Source of the DNA: Spirochaetales bacterium
Lineage (GTDB): Bacteria; Spirochaetota; Spirochaetia; UBA9216
Direction: 5' to 3'
NCBI GenBank assembly: GCA_016342585.1
Contig: JAEINK010000023.1
Location: 1 to 64,000, forward strand
DNA length: 64,000 bases
A program made the position numbers and the translations under genes. The notes under the pieces are model-generated. The model saw only the letters and a program-made list of their open reading frames with translations, did no database searches and was not told where the DNA came from. Positions 60,028-64,000 of the stretch are shown piece after piece. Position 1 is the first letter of the stretch; the number at the start of each line of letters is the position of its first letter.

Positions 60028-61438
60028 TTTGATAATCATCGGCGGTGGTGCCGGAGGCCTTACCGTCGCTTCCGGTGCTGCTCAACTGGGAATGAAAGTT
60101 CTTCTGGTCGAACGGGAACATATGGGTGGGGATTGCCTGTATAATGGCTGTGTCCCAAGTAAAACCCTCCTTAAAAGTTCTCTGATCTACTCACAGGCTC
60201 TCCATTCCCCCTCTTATGGACTCCCGCAGATCGATCCTCCCCGAGTGGATCTCTCCCGTGTTATGGAGCGGGTAGGCCATGTGATCGAAGGGATAAGTCA
60301 TCATGATTCTGTGGAGCGTTTTGAATCATTAGGTGCTGAAGTTGTGTTGGCATCTGCGAATTTTTTATCACCCCATGAAATCGAGGTCGGTGGTAATGTT
60401 TATACCTCAAAGAAAATAGTTGTTGCAACAGGCTCATCTCCTGCCGTTCCTCCCATTCCCGGTCTTGAGGGTTCCGGGTATATCACTAATAAGGATATTT
60501 TTACCCTGAACGAACTTCCTGAACATATGATTACACTCGGAGGGGGACCTATAGGTGTGGAGTTAAGTCAGGCACTTGGAAGACTGGGGGCCCGTGTCTC
60601 GATTCTTAATAAGGAGAGTCATCTCCTTCCTCGTGAAGATGAAGATGTGGCATCGGTAGTGGAGGCTCAACTTACAGCTGAAGGGGTTTCTGTTTTTAAT
60701 GATGTTCATATAAACCGGATTAGTCGAATTGGAGATACGGTCTCCATCGAGTATGGATCCGGTGGTGAGAAAAAGAGTATCTCCGGAGATAAGCTTCTGA
60801 TTGCGGCAGGGCGTAAAGGAAATACCAGCGGTATGAATCTTGAAGAGATTGGTATAGAGCTGAATCACTCCTTTATCAAGGTTGATAGCAGACTTCAGAC
60901 TTCCATAAAGCACATCCATGCGATTGGCGATGTGAACGGTCAATTTTTATTTACCCACGTGGCCGGTGCTGAAGGTTCATTCATGGTCCGGAAATTAGTC
61001 CTTGGATTACCTGGGAGGTTCAGCTATAAAAATGTTCCCTGGTGTACCTTCTCCGATCCGGAGTTGGCTTCGATAGGATACAACGAGGGGCGGGCAATGG
61101 CGGCCGGGATTAAATATCAAACGGTTATTACACCTCTTAGCGATATTGACAGGGCTCAGGCGGAAAACCGACCGGAAGGCAGGATTAAAATTCTGATTGA
61201 TAAAAAAGAGAGGATTATCGGGACTCAGATTGTTGGTGTGCATGCCGGGGATCTCATATTACCGTCACTTTACGCCGTCACAAAGAAATACAAGCTTATG
61301 GATCTCATGTCACCCATGATCCCTTATCCAACTCTGGGCGAGATTCAGAAGCGGGCAGCAGGTTCCTATTATGGCCCTAAACTTTTCAACCCCAGAACCA
61401 GAGGGATTTTGAAAAAGTTTTATGGCTACAGGGGGTAG
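60011..61438 (+). CDS. mercuric-reductase/lipoamide-dehydrogenase-like flavoprotein
   Basis: This is a 475-residue FAD and NAD(P)H disulfide oxidoreductase. Its FAD motif is GGGAGGLTVASGAA, the redox pair CLYNGC (about 42-47) is followed by VPSKTLL, the NAD(P)H motif is GGGPIGVELSQAL, and the FAD-site segment is HAIGDVNG. In dihydrolipoamide dehydrogenase the C-terminal H-x-H-P-T-x-x-E supplies the base histidine; here it reads IPYPTLGE, with tyrosine in that place, so the substrate is probably not lipoamide. Such proteins are often encoded or fused with TVP38 proteins. AAGGAG lies before the ATG, in the end of the TVP38 gene. Confidence 0.9.
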   Translation: MKTTHDLIIIGGGAGGLTVASGAAQLGMKVLLVEREHMGGDCLYNGCVPSKTLLKSSLIYSQALHSPSYGLPQIDPPRVDLSRVMERVGHVIEGISHHDSVERFESLGAEVVLASANFLSPHEIEVGGNVYTSKKIVVATGSSPAVPPIPGLEGSGYITNKDIFTLNELPEHMITLGGGPIGVELSQALGRLGARVSILNKESHLLPREDEDVASVVEAQLTAEGVSVFNDVHINRISRIGDTVSIEYGSGGEKKSISGDKLLIAAGRKGNTSGMNLEEIGIELNHSFIKVDSRLQTSIKHIHAIGDVNGQFLFTHVAGAEGSFMVRKLVLGLPGRFSYKNVPWCTFSDPELASIGYNEGRAMAAGIKYQTVITPLSDIDRAQAENRPEGRIKILIDKKERIIGTQIVGVHAGDLILPSLYAVTKKYKLMDLMSPMIPYPTLGEIQKRAAGSYYGPKLFNPRTRGILKKFYGYRG

Positions 61439-61440
61439 TC

Positions 61441-62139
61441 ATGAAAATGGTATTGGCAATTATTCTTAGTTTGTGTTTTATGTTTACCATATCCGCTTCT
61501 GAATGGTTTATCAGTGAAGAGTTTGAAAATCTTGAAAATTGGGAGCCTCTTCTTTTTCCAAAAATCGAAGAGCACAGCCATTATTCTATATCGGTTTTGG
61601 ATGGGGAATCTATCCTTAAGGCGGAATCGGATTCCTCCGCCTCAGGCCTTATTTTCAAGGAAGAATTTGATGTTTATGAATGGCCTCTCCTCGATTGGCG
61701 GTGGCGTGTTGATGAATTGATTGAAGGTGGAGATGGTCGGAAAAAATCAGGTGATGATTATGCCATCAGGATATATGTGGTTTTTGAATATAACCCTGCC
61801 GAAGCTTCAGGTTTCCGGAAAGTCCAGTATAATCTGGCCAGGGTGTTTTATGGAGAGTTTCCTCCTGATTCGGGTTTGAATTATGTGTGGGCTAATCGAG
61901 ACTGGGGGGAGGAGTATATAGCAAATCCCTTTACGGATCAGGCCCTGATGGTTGCCTCCGATTCAGGCAGGGCCGATCTTGGAACCTGGCGGGAGCACCG
62001 AATTAATATTCTTGAAGACTACCGGGAACTCTTTGGAGACTCCCCTCCTGCAAAAGCATCTATCGCCATAATGTCGGATTCTGACAATACGGGTAGTACC
62101 GGCTATGGATATATCGACTACATCAGGATAGGACGATAG
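61441..62139 (+). CDS. DUF3047 exported protein
   Basis: This is a 232-residue protein with a signal peptide (MVLAIILSLCFMFTISASEW). The segments LIFKEEFDVYEWPLLDWRWRVD, DDYAIRIYVVFEY, and DSDNTGSTGYGYIDYIRI are the diagnostic blocks of DUF3047, a periplasmic jelly-roll-like domain of unknown function. It sits between a flavoprotein gene (2-bp gap) and a phospholipid-synthase-like gene (3-bp gap) in the ynj-like operon. Confidence 0.88.
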   Translation: MKMVLAIILSLCFMFTISASEWFISEEFENLENWEPLLFPKIEEHSHYSISVLDGESILKAESDSSASGLIFKEEFDVYEWPLLDWRWRVDELIEGGDGRKKSGDDYAIRIYVVFEYNPAEASGFRKVQYNLARVFYGEFPPDSGLNYVWANRDWGEEYIANPFTDQALMVASDSGRADLGTWREHRINILEDYRELFGDSPPAKASIAIMSDSDNTGSTGYGYIDYIRIGR

Positions 62140-62142
62140 ACC

Positions 62143-62754
62143 GTGTTTGATGATAAACTGAGGAGGCTTAAAGATCGGCTCCTGGGGATTCTGGACAGGG
62201 GGTGGATTAAATATCTGACGCCAAACCAGGTGACCTCTGCTGCCTTCGGGGTGGGGCTGGGAATACCTGTCTTTTTATATCTGGGATACAACAGGACAGC
62301 CTTTGGCCTGTGGATTGTAAATCGAATCCTTGATGGTCTTGATGGCCTTGTGGCCAGAAAAAGGGAGATGGTCTCTGACTTTGGCGGGTACTATGATATC
62401 CTTACGGATTTCATTATTTACGGTTCTGTTCCTCTGGCTATTGCCCTCAGAGAGGACAGCCTGTCTGTTTACATTGCGGCCCTCCTCCTGATTACTGTCT
62501 TTTATATTAATGGTGCCTCCTGGATGTTCCTTTCGGGAATTATGGAGAAGCGGAAGAGGCGGGGGGTGGATGAATCCCTCCCTATTACAACCCTGGAAAT
62601 GCCACGGGGGCTTATCGAAGGGGGAGAAACCATCCTTTTCTATTCCCTTTTTATGCTGATTCCGGATGCTGTCGTTTATCTTATGCTGGGAATGGCGGCT
62701 CTTACCGCTGCTGGTATTATCATCCGGTTTCTCTATGCTCGAAAATCAATATAA
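62143..62754 (+). CDS. CDP-alcohol phosphatidyltransferase, YnjF-like
   Basis: This is a 203-residue inner-membrane enzyme. The catalytic motif D-x2-DG-x2-AR-x8-G-x3-D-x3-D is complete (DGLDGLVARKREMVSDFGGYYDILTD, about 64-89). It joins CDP-diacylglycerol or a like donor with an alcohol; the acceptor is not known. E. coli has the same type of gene, ynjF, beside ynjBCDE. The start is GTG at 62143, as no ATG fits the conserved N-terminus. It is the last gene of the operon, with no clear terminator after it. Confidence 0.88.
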   Translation: MFDDKLRRLKDRLLGILDRGWIKYLTPNQVTSAAFGVGLGIPVFLYLGYNRTAFGLWIVNRILDGLDGLVARKREMVSDFGGYYDILTDFIIYGSVPLAIALREDSLSVYIAALLLITVFYINGASWMFLSGIMEKRKRRGVDESLPITTLEMPRGLIEGGETILFYSLFMLIPDAVVYLMLGMAALTAAGIIIRFLYARKSI

Positions 62755-62919
62755 ATTAAATGATGAAAGGTGCGGGAATAGTCCAAAAGTGATGGATGTT
62801 TATATTCCCATGAAGAAAAAAGATTAGATATGCTGTTTGTTATTTTATATGAATCTTTTATACTGAATGCCGGATGCTTTTAAAAAATCTTATACTGCAT
62901 ACGGTGTCTGGAGGATGAA
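62755..62919 (+). promoter_or_regulatory. intergenic region with two -10-like boxes
   Basis: TATACT occurs at 62859-62864 (with TTGTTA 16 nt upstream) and again at 62891-62896, both within a repeated TCTT-TATACTG context. One should start the CsgG-like lipoprotein mRNA. No hairpin terminator was seen. Confidence 0.35.
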
Positions 62920-64000
62920 ATGAGTAAAAAGAGAATAAATCTGATTCCTGTATTGGTTTTGGGTGTCATCTCGTTATTAATGGTATCAGGATGTAAAACC
63001 CTGTTTACTACGGAAGGTAATCTTTACGCTGCTGCAAAGGATAATGTTCGTCAGAACCATTTTGATATGGCTGTGGATAAGCTGGTTCAAGCTGTAAATA
63101 TCGATCCGGAATATAAAAGAGCCATTCTTTTTCTTGAGAAGAGTTATCCCGAAGGTTTGGACTACTACCGGGTTGAATTGAACAGGATTCAGGGGGAAGA
63201 TGATCTTTCTGCTCTGGATTACAGGGCCTCTCTTTATAACTCTCTTGTGGATATGTCCGATTCAATAAAAAAACTACCTGATCCTCTGATCCACCCGAAG
63301 ACGGATCTTGTTATGATATTCGAGATTAACGATTATTCTGAAGAACTTAAAGCGGCCGTAACCATGGCGGCCGAAGGTTATTATCTGGAGGGGATGCGTC
63401 TTGCCGGCCTGGGAAGCCGTGAAGCAAAAAAGGAGGCATCCAAAGCCTTTCTGAAAACGTTGGCATACATTCCCGGATACAAGGATGCCGAATCGAGGGA
63501 GAGCGCCGCCCGTGAGGGGGCCATTCAGCAGGTTGTTTTTCTACCTTTTCGGGGGGATAATTATACCTTCAACGGGCTGGATGCCAATGAGCTCCTCTTT
63601 GATAAAATACTGTCCCTGATAGTCTCTGATTCGGAGGTTAAAAAGTACACAAGGATAGTGGACCGATCTATCCTGGATGAGGTCCTGAAGGAACAGAAAT
63701 TATATGCTTCCGGATTATTTGATGAATCGACAAGTATTGAAATCGGGGAACTGGTCAGTGCCAATATGGCTGTTTCCGGAAGGACCAGTCAGCTTACCTA
63801 TAAAAAACCGGAGACAGAGGTCGTGAGAGAGTTTCGGGAAGTTGAGGTAACACCTACGGCGGAAGAGCTGGGACGGGAACCCCTGGAGGGGGAACTCATC
63901 ACTGTTTCTGCTGATTGTTTTTTTCATGAAAAGAGCTCTTCTGCAAGGTTGATTGTGAGTTATAACCTGATAGATATAGAATCCGGGACGGTGCTTCAGT
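62920..64000 (+). CDS. CsgG-like lipoprotein (3' end beyond window)
   Basis: The frame is open to the window edge (360 codons seen). A signal peptide ends at lipobox MVSGC. Then comes a helical, TPR-like part (LYAAAKDNVRQNHFDMAVDKLVQAVNIDPEYKRAI, about 35-75, and ASKAFLKTLAYIPGYKDAE) and, from about 205, a CsgG/LpoB-like domain: QVVFLPFRGDN, RIVDRSILDEVLKEQKL, ANMAVSGRTSQL. It resembles the end of the VWA lipoprotein at 9-11 kb in order of motifs. GGAGG lies 5 nt before the ATG. The role is likely envelope assembly or stress sensing. Confidence 0.8.
   Translation, partial: MSKKRINLIPVLVLGVISLLMVSGCKTLFTTEGNLYAAAKDNVRQNHFDMAVDKLVQAVNIDPEYKRAILFLEKSYPEGLDYYRVELNRIQGEDDLSALDYRASLYNSLVDMSDSIKKLPDPLIHPKTDLVMIFEINDYSEELKAAVTMAAEGYYLEGMRLAGLGSREAKKEASKAFLKTLAYIPGYKDAESRESAAREGAIQQVVFLPFRGDNYTFNGLDANELLFDKILSLIVSDSEVKKYTRIVDRSILDEVLKEQKLYASGLFDESTSIEIGELVSANMAVSGRTSQLTYKKPETEVVREFREVEVTPTAEELGREPLEGELITVSADCFFHEKSSSARLIVSYNLIDIESGTVLQ

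Noticed and set aside
1-64000. CRISPR arrays, tRNA or rRNA genes, insertion sequences
   Set aside because: None seen: no regularly spaced repeats, no cloverleaf or rRNA-like sequence, no transposase-like reading frames.

Overview
The window looks like chromosomal DNA of a diderm, fermentative heterotroph, most likely a free-living spirochaete (Spirochaetota). This is an inference from gene style: many large lipoproteins with loose lipoboxes, CsgG-like lipoproteins, a beta-barrel TPR secretin-like protein, PTS sugar uptake and PilZ/HDOD signalling proteins. No rRNA or marker gene is present to fix the taxon. Genes are dense, about evenly split between strands, with frequent ATGA overlaps and clear Shine-Dalgarno sites. 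Several textbook sigma-70 promoters (TTGACA-like, 17-nt spacer, TATAAT-like) are visible.

Left part (1-15.1 kb): two overlapping repeat-rich surface lipoproteins; pyruvate kinase with an extra C-terminal mobile domain; a GntR regulator plus CoA-disulfide-reductase-like flavoenzyme with a FadR-type operator; a VWA/CsgG-like lipoprotein; an MFS transporter; and a beta-helix lipoprotein. At 15.2-19.0 kb lies a heterodimeric ABC exporter with one degenerate ATP site. It is preceded by a strong promoter, a 23-codon leader peptide and a powerful intrinsic terminator with a competing antiterminator arm, which together read as a complete ribosome-mediated attenuator and are the best find of the window. 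From 19 to 26 kb: Nudix, PilZ, thioesterase, SrkA-like kinase, an MFS-HEAT fusion, and a TetR regulator divergent from two flavodoxin-like reductases with twin operators.

27.6-36.3 kb is a Pel-type exopolysaccharide locus: pelD-pelE-pelF-pelG on the minus strand, divergent from a CBM-like + TPR + beta-barrel protein that probably does the job of PelB. PelA and PelC are not here. Next come HDOD, a transglutaminase membrane protein and MoxR; the DUF58 partner usually adjacent to these sits 3.5 kb away, separated by a DUF134/DUF5320 pair with twin palindromes, an ECF sigma/anti-sigma-like/short MotA-like set and a DMT transporter.

45.1-53.9 kb holds a self-contained sugar system: a PRD regulator, EIIA, EIIB, EIIC, a GH38 alpha-mannosidase, and its own HPr and Enzyme I. 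Together these can carry out PEP-dependent uptake, hydrolysis and regulation of a mannosyl sugar. The last 23 residues of Enzyme I match the C-terminus of the nitroreductase on the other side of the operon (70-bp direct repeats 8.3 kb apart), a scar of rearrangement. 55.5-62.8 kb is a cluster resembling E. coli ydjXYZ-ynjABCDEF (ABC importer, TVP38 membrane protein, mercuric-reductase-like flavoprotein, DUF3047, CDP-alcohol phosphatidyltransferase). The window ends inside a CsgG-like lipoprotein. No tRNA, rRNA, CRISPR array, transposase or integrase was seen.
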